Shown here: positions 1-7,986 of the stretch, one piece after another
Layout: every line of letters begins with the position of its first letter
Position numbering within the stretch: the stretch's first letter is position 1
Source of the DNA: Verrucomicrobiaceae bacterium
Lineage (GTDB): Bacteria; Verrucomicrobiota; Verrucomicrobiia; Chthoniobacterales; Terrimicrobiaceae
Length of the DNA stretch: 46,126 nt
Direction: 5' to 3'
Assembly: GCA_007280915.1 (NCBI GenBank)
Contig: QYQL01000129.1
Span: 1-46,126, forward strand
Program-made: the position numbers and the translations under genes
The notes under the pieces: generated by a model
What the model saw: the letters and a program-made list of their open reading frames with translations, nothing else
What the model was told of the DNA's origin: nothing
The model's database searches: none

Positions 1-7
1 ATTAGCA

Positions 8-1432
8 ATGGCGAAACAGCAGACAATTCTTCTCGTTGACCGCGAAACCGACTTCCTCGACTGGGCGCAAAACCAGCTGAAGAGCCCGTCCGCGCGCGTC
101 CTGATGGAGACGTCCGCCGACGCCGCCTACAAGACGTTTTGCATGGAGCAGCCGGAACTTGTTCTGGCCGAGATGAATCTGCATCCTTTCACCGGGCTGG
201 AGCTTCTGGCGCGGATCCGCAAGCACTCGCCGAATGCGATGGTGATCATCACGAGCGCGTTCGGCACGACGCAGTCGGTCATCGAGGCGATGAAGATGGG
301 GGCGTTCGATTTCGTGCGCAAGGAGCAGCTCCCGTTCAATCTCAAAGTTGTCGTGGACTCAGCCCTCAAGGCGGCGGCCGAGCTCCGCAGCGCCAGCGCC
401 TTCAAGCCGCAGCTCACGGTCGAGCAGCACCGCGAGGACATTGTCGGCCGGTCGGACGCCATGCAGCAGGTCTTCAAGATGATCGGCCGGGTCTCGGGCA
501 GCGAGGCGGCGGTCATGATCACCGGGGAAAGCGGATCCGGCAAGGAACTCGTGGCGCGCGCGATCCACAACTACAGCGCCCGCAGCAACAAGAGCTTCCT
601 CGCCATCAACTGCGCCGCCATCCCGGACAACCTTCTTGAGAGCGAGCTTTTCGGGCACGAGAAGGGTTCGTTCACCGGAGCGCACAACCAGCGCGTCGGG
701 CGCTTCGAGCAGTGCGACGGGGGCACGCTTTTTCTGGACGAGATCGGAGAGATGCCGCTCCAGGTTCAGAGCAAGATCCTTCGCGTCCTTCAGGAGGGCG
801 AGTTTTCACGGGTCGGCGGAAACCTGACGATCCGGAGCGATGTCCGCATCGTTTGCGCGACCAACAAGAACCTCGAGGAGGAGGTCGCGAAGCGGACGTT
901 TCGCGAGGACCTTTTCTACCGGCTCAACGTCGTCCGCATTCATCTTCCTCCGCTGCGCCAGCGGGTGGACGACATCACTCTGCTCGCGGAATATTTTCTC
1001 CAGAAAATCGCGAACAGAAAACACCGTCCGCCGCTCAAGCTTTCTGAGGACGCGATCCGGGTCATGGAGGCTTATCCCTGGCCGGGGAATGTGCGCGAAC
1101 TCGAGAACACGATGCAGCGCGCGACCGTGCTTGCCACGGCCGACGTGCTTCTCCCGAAGGATATCCCGCTCGGGCTGACCGCTCCCGATGCCGGGGGACC
1201 GGGTGTCGGGGAGGGCGGGTTTCCGGACAAGGATTGCGCGATCGAGGAACTCTTCCGGGCCGCAGCGGAGGATCCGTCGCTGGCGCTGCTGCCGTGGGTC
1301 GAGCGGGAATTCACGCTCCGCGCGATGCAGAAGACCGACAACAACCAGGTCCGGGCCGCCAAATTGCTCGGCATCACGCGTGCCACTCTCCGGAAACGTC
1401 TCGACCGGAACGGCGCCGCCACCGAAGACTGA
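8..1432 (+). CDS. sigma-54-dependent response regulator, NtrC family, atypical receiver
   Basis: This 474-residue protein has the NtrC layout: receiver (about 1-125), AAA+ sigma-54 activation domain (about 145-385) and a C-terminal Fis-type helix-turn-helix. The AAA+ part has Walker A GESGSGKE, the sigma-54 contact loop GSFTGA (a variant of GAFTGA) and Walker [10 protein letters not shown]. The last 40 residues ([20 protein letters not shown]) fit the Fis recognition helix. It should open sigma-54 promoters by ATP hydrolysis in the cytoplasm. The receiver is unusual: the phospho-acceptor Asp is replaced by Glu55 (LVLAEMN), and the N-terminal acidic pair reads VDRE, while Lys105 is kept. Phosphorylation is therefore doubtful, and the domain may be fixed in one state. 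No histidine kinase lies beside it, though the gene starts at the window edge. Its targets cannot be told from the sequence. Confidence 0.93.
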   Translation: MAKQQTILLVDRETDFLDWAQNQLKSPSARVLMETSADAAYKTFCMEQPELVLAEMNLHPFTGLELLARIRKHSPNAMVIITSAFGTTQSVIEAMKMGAFDFVRKEQLPFNLKVVVDSALKAAAELRSASAFKPQLTVEQHREDIVGRSDAMQQVFKMIGRVSGSEAAVMITGESGSGKELVARAIHNYSARSNKSFLAINCAAIPDNLLESELFGHEKGSFTGAHNQRVGRFEQCDGGTLFLDEIGEMPLQVQSKILRVLQEGEFSRVGGNLTIRSDVRIVCATNKNLEEEVAKRTFREDLFYRLNVVRIHLPPLRQRVDDITLLAEYFLQKIANRKHRPPLKLSEDAIRVMEAYPWPGNVRELENTMQRATVLATADVLLPKDIPLGLTAPDAGGPGVGEGGFPDKDCAIEELFRAAAEDPSLALLPWVEREFTLRAMQKTDNNQVRAAKLLGITRATLRKRLDRNGAATED

Positions 1433-1454
1433 GGCGGCGCGGGAAAAGATAGTC

Positions 1455-2443
1455 CTAAGAGAGGATCTTGATGTAGGATTTGGCCCGGAGGGTATCGAGC
1501 CAGCGCTGCTGGGCCTTCATGCGCTCCTGCTGGATCAGGTTGCGCTCGATCTCATCGCGGACCTCGCCGATCGGTTTGACCGAGGCGTTCTTTTTCGCCT
1601 CCACCAGCATGATGTAGTAGGACTCTCCCAGCTTGACGACCGGGCTGACCTGGCCGGGCTTCAGCGAGAAGGCGACGCTCGCGAGCTGCTCGTTGAGCGT
1701 TCCGTGCTCGATCCAGCCCCAGTCGCCGCCGGTGTCGCGCGTCCCCTCGTCCTCGGAATACATCTCGGCCATGCGGTCGAACTCCGCCCCGTCCACAAGC
1801 TTCTGGCGGATCTCTCGTCGGCTGTCTGGGACTTGTTCTCCCCAGCGGGAATGTCCCCGGAGACACCCTCGCGAAGGATGATCATGCGGAGCTTGATTTG
1901 CTCCGGGATCGCGTAGGACGGCTTGTTCTTGTTGTAAAACGTCTGGATCTGGGTCGGGGAGACGACAAAGTCCTCGTTGACTTTCGACTGGCGCATCGCC
2001 TGCACGACGATCTTCTCCTTTTCGATCTCCTTGAACCTCGTCATCGTGTAGCCCTGCGCCTGGAGGGTGCGGACGAATGCGGACCGGTCGCCGCCGAATT
2101 CCTCGCGGATGATCGATTGCACGCGGTCGTCCACGACATAGTCCGGGATGTTCGCGCCTTTCTCCTGCATTTTCTTGAACTCCTGGATGATGAGCTGGCG
2201 GTCCACGAGGTCCTTCAGCGCGGCAAGGCGCATCTCCTTGACCTTGTCGTTGAGGTCGGAGCCGGAATAAACTTTGCGGATCTCGCGCTCGCGGGCGCCG
2301 ATGAGTTCGCGAACCTGCGAGATCGTGATCACGTCGTTGTTCACGATGGCGGCGACGCCGTCAATGACCTCGGCCTGCTGGGCGGCCAGAGGGGATCCGG
2401 CGGCCAGAAGGCAGAAAAGGAATGGTAAAAGCAAAAATCTCAT
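1455..2443 (-). CDS. SurA-like peptidylprolyl isomerase (parvulin type), frameshifted
   Basis: The gene encodes an exported folding helper for envelope proteins. It begins with a signal peptide (MRFLLLPFLFCLLAAGSPLAAQ), then a SurA-type N-terminal chaperone region (VIDGVAAIVNNDVIT). It ends with a parvulin domain (GAEFDRMAEMYSEDEG, GGDWGWIEHGTL, VAFSLKPGQVSPVV). The two halves lie in different frames. The first frame reads through TADERSA and then turns into non-family sequence, while the parvulin part resumes one frame away. The junction, near 1811-1817, reads GACGAGAGATC on the coding strand. Restoring one G (GACGAGGAGATC) rejoins the halves into about 329 residues, the normal size. The cause is either a sequencing or assembly error or a recent inactivating mutation. 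Its ATG overlaps the mfd stop (ATGA), so it is the last gene of the pabC-like/mfd operon. Lipid modification is not evident. Confidence 0.85.
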
Positions 2444-5400
2444 CGGCTGGGCATCTTCTCCAAGAGGGAAAGAATCTCGCGCAACCTAGAATCAGGGCCG
2501 GATGCCGTCAAGCGGGGAAACCGCCCGCCCACTAGGATGTAGCTTCCGCCCCGGGTGAGCATCAGCCTGTCGTCCTTCACCTCGGCCACGGGAATCCTCC
2601 TTTTTGAGGCTTCCAGACGGATGGAGGCAAGGATGAGCGCGTTCTCCGCAGCCGGGGGGAGGGTGCCAAAGCGGTCCTTCCATGCCGAGCGGAGGGCATC
2701 GAGCTCCCCCTGCGACGAGGTTTCGGCCACCCGGCGGTAGGCCTCGATGCGGAGGCGGGTGTCGGAAATATAGGAGGCCGGGATGAATGCCCCGGTGACA
2801 TCGCCGGAAGCGAAGAACTCGGCCTCGTCGGTTTTCAGAAAATCAAAGCGCAGGGTCGCGGTTCCTCCGCCGGTTTTGTTTCCCTTGAGGGATTCGACCG
2901 CGCGCTTCAGGAGCTTGCAGTAGAGGTCGAACCCGACGGCGATGATATGGCCGCTCTGTGCGGTGCCGAGGAGGTTGCCGGCCCCCCGGATTTCCAGGTC
3001 GCGCATCGCGATTTTGAATCCCGAGCCGAGGTCCGAGTATTGCTTGATCGCGGAGACCCGCTTGCGCGCGGCGCCGACGCTCATCAGCTCCCTCGGGAGA
3101 AGGAGGAAGGCGTAGGCCTTGTGAATCGAGCGTCCGACCCGGCCGCGGAGCTGGTAGAGGTCGGCGAGCCCGAACCGGTCGGCCCGGTCGATGATGATCG
3201 TGTTGGCGTTCGGGATGTCGAGGCCGCTCTCGATGATCGTGGTCGAGACGAGAACGTCGGCCCTTCCCGCCACGAACGTCTGCATGACGCTTTCGAGTTC
3301 CTTTTCCTCCATCTGGCCGTGGCCGACGAGGATGCGGATCCCCCCGCAGAGCTCACGGATCCGTGCTGCCGTGCGCTCGATGCTCTGGACCCGGTTGTGC
3401 AAAAAATAGACCTGTCCGCCGCGGGCGGTCTCGCGGGTGATTGCATCTCGGATGATCCGCTCGTCATACCCGCAGACGACGGTTTCGACCGGCTGGCGGT
3501 TCGGCGGCGGCGTCTCGATGACCGACATGTCGCGCGCGCCCATGAGCGAGAGGTAGAGGGTGCGCGGGATCGGGGTGGCCGAGAGCGTGAGCACATCGAC
3601 CAGCCGGAATTTTTCCTTGAGCGCGTCCTTGTGCTTCACACCGAACCTCTGCTCCTCGTCCACCACCACGAGGCCAAGGTTTTTGAATGAGACATCCTCC
3701 GAGATGACCCGGTGTGTGCCGACGACGATATCCACGCTTCCCGCCGCGAGGGCCTTGACCACGCGCTTCTGCTCGGCGGCCGTGCGGTAGCGGCTGAGAA
3801 GTTCGATCGTCACCGGATACTCACTCATCCGCTCGCGGAACGTCTGGAAGTGCTGCTGTGCCAGCACGGTGGTCGGCGTGATGATCGCCGCCTGCCTGCC
3901 GCCGGTCACGGCCTTGAACGCCGCGCGGATCGCCACCTCGGTTTTTCCGAACCCGACATCCCCGCAGATGAGTCGGTCCATCGGACGTTCGGATTCCATG
4001 TCGGTCTTCGTGTCGGAGATCGCGCGCAGCTGGTCCGGGGTTTCGGTGAAGAGGAACGACCTTTCGAATTCCTGCTGCCAATGGGAGTCAGGCGGAAACG
4101 CGTGACCGGCCCCGCTTTCACGCTCGGCCTGGATTTTCAGCATCCTGGCCGCGTATTCGTAGATCCCTTTCGATGCCTTTGCCTTGGCCTTCTGCCAGCG
4201 TCCGTCGCCGAGTTCGGAAAGATCGGGGTGGCGCCGGCCGAGGCCGACATAGCGCGAGATCTGCCACGCCTGGTCGAGCGGAACGTAGAGCCTCGCGCCA
4301 TGGGCAAATTCCAGCGCCAGCACTTCGCCGTGCCCGTCTGGGGATTTCTGCAAGCCCAGGAACCGCCCGATCCCGTGGTCGAGGTGGACGACGAGATCAT
4401 CTTCCTCGAATTCCGAAAAATCCATCGCCGCGCGTCCCGAGCGGAGCCGCTCGCGGCGGAGGGCCGCCCGGTGCGCGCGCTGGCTCGCCGAGCGCCCGAG
4501 AATTTCCGCGTCGGAAAGCAGCGCGAGCCTGGCCGCAGGGCAAACGAACCCGCGCGTCGCCGGGACCGGGAGGAAGTGGAGCTTGGAGGCATCGAACTCG
4601 AAGTCCGATGCCATCTCCCGGAACCGCTCGCCTTCCCCTTCATTATTGCTGGCGAAGGCAACCGTCCAGCCCGCCGCATCCCATTCCCGCAACTGATCGA
4701 AGAACTGCTCCCGCTTGACCGCATCGAGCACGAGGTCCCCCGCGCCGAGTTCGGCGAATGGCTGGGGATAAAATGACGGCGGGCCGGAATCTGCGAGGGC
4801 TGCGGGGTGCGTTTCCGGGAATCCGCTGCCCAGAAAAATTCCCTCCACCGTTTCCTCCGGGTCCACGTTGATCACCAGATCCGATTTTCCAAAAAAATCC
4901 CGCAGTGTCGCATCGGCGCGGCCGCTTTTCGTCACGAGGATTTCGATGGATTCGACGACCGCGACGGACCCCTGGCTGTCGAGGTCGAATTCCCGGAGGG
5001 AGTCGATTTCCTGGTCGAACCACTCGATCCGGTGCGGGCGAGGGGCCTGCCAGGAAAACACGTCGAGGATCCCTCCGCGTCTGGCGAAGTGCCCGCGGGC
5101 GGTGACTTGCGGAGCCTGCTCGTATCCGGCTTTGAGGAGTCGCTCCGCCACCTCCTCAACCGGGATTTTTTGTCCGTTCCGAAGACCGAATGTTCCCCGC
5201 GCCAGCGACCCGGGGGCCGGAACCGGCGACTCCCACTGTGCGCGGTGTATGACGATGACTTCGTTTTCTCCGCCACGCGCCAGCGAGCCTAGAAGTTCGA
5301 GCCGCTCTGAGGCCGTCTCGGCATCCGGCAGCGCGTCACCGGCGGGAATTTCAAGCTCCGGGAACAGCTTCACGCGCGGACACCACGCCGCCAGTTCCGG

Positions 5401-5601
5401 CGCGAGATCCTCCTGGCGTTTCACATCCTGACAGACGATCCACACCCGCCCGGGCAGCCTCCGCAGGAGAAGCGCCGCCAGGAACGGCTGGGCCGGTTCG
5501 GCGATTTCTCCAAGCACCCCGCACGGCCGGCACTCCGAGTCCAGAAGGCTCCGGATCTTGGGATCCGCCTCCGCACGGTCGAGAAGCCAATCAGAGGACA
5601 T
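2440..5601 (-). CDS. mfd: transcription-repair coupling factor Mfd
   Basis: This 1053-residue protein is a little shorter than the usual 1100-1150. It removes RNA polymerase stalled at DNA lesions and recruits UvrA. Visible parts in order: a UvrB-like N-terminal region (GHFARRGGILDVFSW near 170), a CarD-like RNA-polymerase-interaction domain (DLVVHLDHGIGRFLGLQ near 397), and the RecG-like helicase core. The core has Walker A GDVGFGKTE near 546, the DEEQ box (VVVDEEQRFG) near 647, SATPIPRT, and the QLRGRVGR motif VI. The C-terminal TRCF domain follows (RFGTLPPAAENAL). The start at 5601 lies inside the end of the aminotransferase gene (11-base overlap), and the stop overlaps the next gene's ATG, so the three are probably co-transcribed. 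All helicase motifs look intact. Confidence 0.97.
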   Translation of the reverse strand: MSSDWLLDRAEADPKIRSLLDSECRPCGVLGEIAEPAQPFLAALLLRRLPGRVWIVCQDVKRQEDLAPELAAWCPRVKLFPELEIPAGDALPDAETASERLELLGSLARGGENEVIVIHRAQWESPVPAPGSLARGTFGLRNGQKIPVEEVAERLLKAGYEQAPQVTARGHFARRGGILDVFSWQAPRPHRIEWFDQEIDSLREFDLDSQGSVAVVESIEILVTKSGRADATLRDFFGKSDLVINVDPEETVEGIFLGSGFPETHPAALADSGPPSFYPQPFAELGAGDLVLDAVKREQFFDQLREWDAAGWTVAFASNNEGEGERFREMASDFEFDASKLHFLPVPATRGFVCPAARLALLSDAEILGRSASQRAHRAALRRERLRSGRAAMDFSEFEEDDLVVHLDHGIGRFLGLQKSPDGHGEVLALEFAHGARLYVPLDQAWQISRYVGLGRRHPDLSELGDGRWQKAKAKASKGIYEYAARMLKIQAERESGAGHAFPPDSHWQQEFERSFLFTETPDQLRAISDTKTDMESERPMDRLICGDVGFGKTEVAIRAAFKAVTGGRQAAIITPTTVLAQQHFQTFRERMSEYPVTIELLSRYRTAAEQKRVVKALAAGSVDIVVGTHRVISEDVSFKNLGLVVVDEEQRFGVKHKDALKEKFRLVDVLTLSATPIPRTLYLSLMGARDMSVIETPPPNRQPVETVVCGYDERIIRDAITRETARGGQVYFLHNRVQSIERTAARIRELCGGIRILVGHGQMEEKELESVMQTFVAGRADVLVSTTIIESGLDIPNANTIIIDRADRFGLADLYQLRGRVGRSIHKAYAFLLLPRELMSVGAARKRVSAIKQYSDLGSGFKIAMRDLEIRGAGNLLGTAQSGHIIAVGFDLYCKLLKRAVESLKGNKTGGGTATLRFDFLKTDEAEFFASGDVTGAFIPASYISDTRLRIEAYRRVAETSSQGELDALRSAWKDRFGTLPPAAENALILASIRLEASKRRIPVAEVKDDRLMLTRGGSYILVGGRFPRLTASGPDSRLREILSLLEKMPSR

Positions 5602-6355
5602 TGTCGCGATAGATGCGCTGCAGATCGACTGTTTCAGTCTGAAGTGAGCGCCCGTTCAATTCCGTGATCGGGCGAATTCCCACGCGGCTGTTGGTGAGGA
5701 ACCCGGATGTGACCCGGGCCACGGAATCCATATCCAGCAGCGACGCTTCGACTGGCAGATTCTTCATGACCCATTCCCGGACCACGCCATCACGCGCCCC
5801 GGTTTCCAGCGCTGGGGTTTTCCAGCCACCGTCAACCAGCAAAAAAATATTCCCCATGCCCGCGCTCACAAGGCAGCCGGCCGGGTTGAACAACAGCGCG
5901 TCATCGGCACCCTGTGCCCGTGCGGCGACCAGCGCGTCCACGTTTTGCCAGTAGTTCCCGGTCTTCCATCCACCCGGTCCGGGCAAATACGGGGCCGAGG
6001 AAGATACCACCCGTGCCGGTGGAAATTCCGTCCCCACCTCGCTCTCCTCGAATAGCGAAACACACGATCCGGCAAGCGGATCGCAAACCCCGCCCGGTCC
6101 CGCCGTGAGATACAGCCTCAGGACTCCCGTGGCTCCTGCGATCCGTGGAGCCAAAGCGGGCAGAATGGCATCCCGCCACCCCCTGTCAAAGGCCGCGCGT
6201 GCCAGACGGTCCAGGTGTTCTGCCAAAAACAAAGGCCGACCCTGCAGGACCGCAACCGTCTCGAACACGCTCATTCCGTATCGGAACGCGCGGTCGTCGA
6301 GCGGAAGGGATCCGCACGGTTCCCATGCGCCGGCATGCAGGGTCCAGGCTTTCAT
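5591..6355 (-). CDS. aminotransferase class IV (PabC/IlvE-like)
   Basis: This is a PLP-dependent fold-type IV enzyme of 254 residues. Its family includes aminodeoxychorismate lyase (folate synthesis), branched-chain and D-amino acid transaminases; length and form are closest to PabC-like proteins, but the substrate is not certain. The family pattern DDRAFRYGMSVFETVAV is at residues 20-36, and the likely PLP-binding lysine is Lys131 (GWKTGNYWQNVDAL). In the later pattern, the Glu that usually contacts the PLP ring nitrogen (E..xxSNxF) is Ser164 in CLVSAGMGNIF; the Asn169 is kept. The start at 6355 is preferred because the family N-terminus begins there and a GGAGG lies 12 bases upstream. A longer upstream extension has no family similarity. 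It overlaps mfd by 11 bases and heads that operon. Confidence 0.85.
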   Translation of the reverse strand: MKAWTLHAGAWEPCGSLPLDDRAFRYGMSVFETVAVLQGRPLFLAEHLDRLARAAFDRGWRDAILPALAPRIAGATGVLRLYLTAGPGGVCDPLAGSCVSLFEESEVGTEFPPARVVSSSAPYLPGPGGWKTGNYWQNVDALVAARAQGADDALLFNPAGCLVSAGMGNIFLLVDGGWKTPALETGARDGVVREWVMKNLPVEASLLDMDSVARVTSGFLTNSRVGIRPITELNGRSLQTETVDLQRIYRDNVL

Positions 6356-6665
6356 TATGCCGGCCAACCTCCGGGTCCACCTTGGCGGCCGTCCATGTGT
6401 GATGCGCTTTTCAGATTGCTTCAATCATGCAGCCGACTGGAAACCAAGCCAATCCAGAAAAACTCACAAGTCATCCAGCGGGCTCGCGATCTCGCCCGTG
6501 TGATCATGTGATGCCGCCCATGCGGGCATTTCTTCCAAACACGGGACAATGAAAAAACCAGAACCACAGCCAGCTTCGAAATATTCCAATATTTTCGTTG
6601 CATATCGCGTTGCCGTGAAACAAACAGGTCTGCAAATGATCCACCTGCCAGGCAAGGGAATAGGC
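6356..6665. other. 310-bp intergenic region between divergent genes
   Basis: This gap separates the minus-strand aminotransferase operon from the plus-strand GH16 gene and must hold both promoters. I see no convincing gene in it. It contains a bulged hairpin at 6511-6529 (ATGCCGC, loop CCAT, GCGGGCAT) followed by a short T-rich stretch. The GH16 ribosome-binding site (AAGGGA, about 6 bases before the ATG) is at its right end. Confidence 0.5.
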
Positions 6666-7478
6666 ATGCATACATTTGCATTCACAGCAATATCCACACT
6701 GCTCCTTTTCAAAGCAGCCCCGTTTGCGTTGGCCCAGAGCGTAGATATCCCCGTGGAGGGATACCATCTCGCATGGTCGGATGAATTCAACGGAACTGCC
6801 ATGGACACGACGAAGTGGGACTATCGCGATCTTGGTCCCAGACGTGATGCCGTGAACGTGAAAGATACCGTATCCTTGGATGGGAAAGGCCATCTCGTGA
6901 TGACAACCAAGCGGGTCGGTGACGCCTATCACACCGCCATGATTGGCACACAGGGTAAATTTGAGGCCGTCTTCGGTTACTTTGAATGTCGCGTCCAGTT
7001 TCAGAAGGAGATCGGTCATTGGTCGGCCTTCTGGCTTCAGACACCGACGATGGGGCAGGAGATTGGCAATCCTGCGAAGGCAGGGACAGAAATCGATGTG
7101 GTCGAGTATCTGCCCAATTTTGGTGATGACGTTTCCCATACCCTCCACTGGGATGGATACAAAGAGGACCACAAGTCAACCCACCGGCGGCTCACTGTTC
7201 CGGGTGTATCCAAGGGATGGCACACCATCGGCCTGCTGTGGACACCGGAAGAATATGTCTTTTATGTTGATGGAAACGAAACTTGGCGGAGCGACCAGGC
7301 AGTCTCCAAACGGTCTGAATACATCATTCTCAGTTTGGAAGTCGGCAAGTGGGCGGGGGATATCGCAAAAGCTAAATTGCCGGACAGTCTCACCGTTGAC
7401 TATGTGCGCGTGTATCAGAAAGACCCTGCCAAACAGGCCCCTGTAGGAGACCACTTGAAGACCGACCCCAAGGGGTAG
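6666..7478 (+). CDS. secreted glycoside hydrolase family 16 (beta-glucanase/laminarinase-like)
   Basis: This 270-residue secreted enzyme belongs to GH16, a family that cuts beta-1,3/1,4-glucans, agar, carrageenan or porphyran with retention of configuration. A signal peptide ends near FALAQ (residues 1-24). The catalytic signature EIDVVE is present (Glu142, Asp144, Glu147: nucleophile, helper, acid/base). Supporting motifs are WSDEFNGT near 37-44, GTQGKFEAVFGYFECRVQ, HWDGY and the closing VDYVRVYQKD. The start at 6666 is chosen because it gives a clean signal peptide and follows AAGGGA at a good distance. An upstream extension would bury the signal sequence. Lower GC than its neighbours is noticeable by eye. 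Substrate cannot be fixed without subfamily assignment; laminarin-type beta-1,3-glucan is the default guess. Confidence 0.92.
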   Translation: MHTFAFTAISTLLLFKAAPFALAQSVDIPVEGYHLAWSDEFNGTAMDTTKWDYRDLGPRRDAVNVKDTVSLDGKGHLVMTTKRVGDAYHTAMIGTQGKFEAVFGYFECRVQFQKEIGHWSAFWLQTPTMGQEIGNPAKAGTEIDVVEYLPNFGDDVSHTLHWDGYKEDHKSTHRRLTVPGVSKGWHTIGLLWTPEEYVFYVDGNETWRSDQAVSKRSEYIILSLEVGKWAGDIAKAKLPDSLTVDYVRVYQKDPAKQAPVGDHLKTDPKG

Positions 7479-7543
7479 CGTCATAAAAGTCCTTGCACAT
7501 TGCCATTTCTGACCGGACCGGGGCTCAATCCGCTTTGAATACT

Positions 7544-7789
7544 ATGAACAGCACTGAAAACAAGCCGGTCAGCATCGGCGATTGGATCGTCACAATCATC
7601 CTTCTTGCGATACCTGTCGTGAATCTCATCATGCTTCTTGTGTGGGCGTTTGGCGGATCCGTCCATCCGTCCAAAAAGAATTATGCCCGGGCCACGTTGA
7701 TCCTTGGCGTTGGCGTATTTGTCCTGGCCATCGCGCTCGTGATCCTCTCCACGCTGATTTCGTTCCCCAGCACCCATCCGATCCACTAG
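7544..7789 (+). CDS. small two-helix membrane protein, unknown function
   Basis: An 81-residue protein with two predicted transmembrane segments: IGDWIVTIILLAIPVVNLIMLLVWAF near residues 10-36 and ATLILGVGVFVLAIALVILSTLI near 50-72. A short loop with KKNYARA joins them. The pattern 'IPVVNLIMLLVWAFG...KKNYARA' resembles small conserved inner-membrane proteins common in many bacteria, but I cannot name a function. The ATG at 7544 is preferred over an upstream in-frame codon because the extra N-terminus (containing SDRTGAQ) looks like translated leader. It lies 65 bases after the GH16 gene on the same strand and may be read from the same transcript. A 6-bp inverted repeat (CGGTTT/AAACCG, 7791-7806) directly follows the stop and could act as a weak terminator. 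Confidence 0.7.
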   Translation: MNSTENKPVSIGDWIVTIILLAIPVVNLIMLLVWAFGGSVHPSKKNYARATLILGVGVFVLAIALVILSTLISFPSTHPIH

Positions 7790-7814
7790 GCGGTTTAAGT
7801 AAACCGTTCATTGT

Positions 7815-7875
7815 TGTAGCCGCCTCGCTCTGTCGAGGCGCAACAGCGACACGGCGACAGAGCGCCGTGGCTACA
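7815..7875. repeat. imperfect inverted repeat, diverged member of palindromic intergenic family
   Basis: The left arm TGTAGCCGCCTCGCTCTGTCG (7815-7835) pairs with the right arm CGACAGAGCGCCGTGGCTACA (7855-7875) with few mismatches. The left side also holds an inner hairpin (GCCTCG...CGAGGC). The TGTAGC end and the GCTCT core are shared with the shorter copies listed elsewhere. With the copy at 7913-7937 it fills most of the 197-base gap between the small membrane protein and recN. Confidence 0.7.
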
Positions 7876-7912
7876 TCTTTACCGCTCTAGCCCGCATATC
7901 TCACGGTCGCGT

Positions 7913-7937
7913 TGTAGCGTCGCTCTATGAGCGACGA
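7913..7937 (+). repeat. dispersed palindromic intergenic repeat, copy 1
   Basis: TGTAGCGTCGCTCTATGAG followed by CGACGA. The core CGCTC-TAT-GAGCG is a perfect 5-bp inverted repeat. Copies with the same core are at 29477-29500, 29512-29536, 32441-32467 and 33298-33324. All but the last lie wholly outside genes; the last covers the end of a beta-lactamase gene. Confidence 0.75.
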
Positions 7938-7986
7938 TGCCTGCTGGGTTGCAAATCGAGCGACGGTCACAGACCGCCGCTAAACC

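Noticed and set aside
6511-6529. Hairpin between the aminotransferase and GH16 genes as an intrinsic terminator
   Set aside because: Both flanking genes read away from it, so there is no transcript to stop; the stem is bulged.
7790-7986. CRISPR array in the repeat-filled gap
   Set aside because: Repeats are palindromic, unequal and without regular spacers; no cas genes are near.
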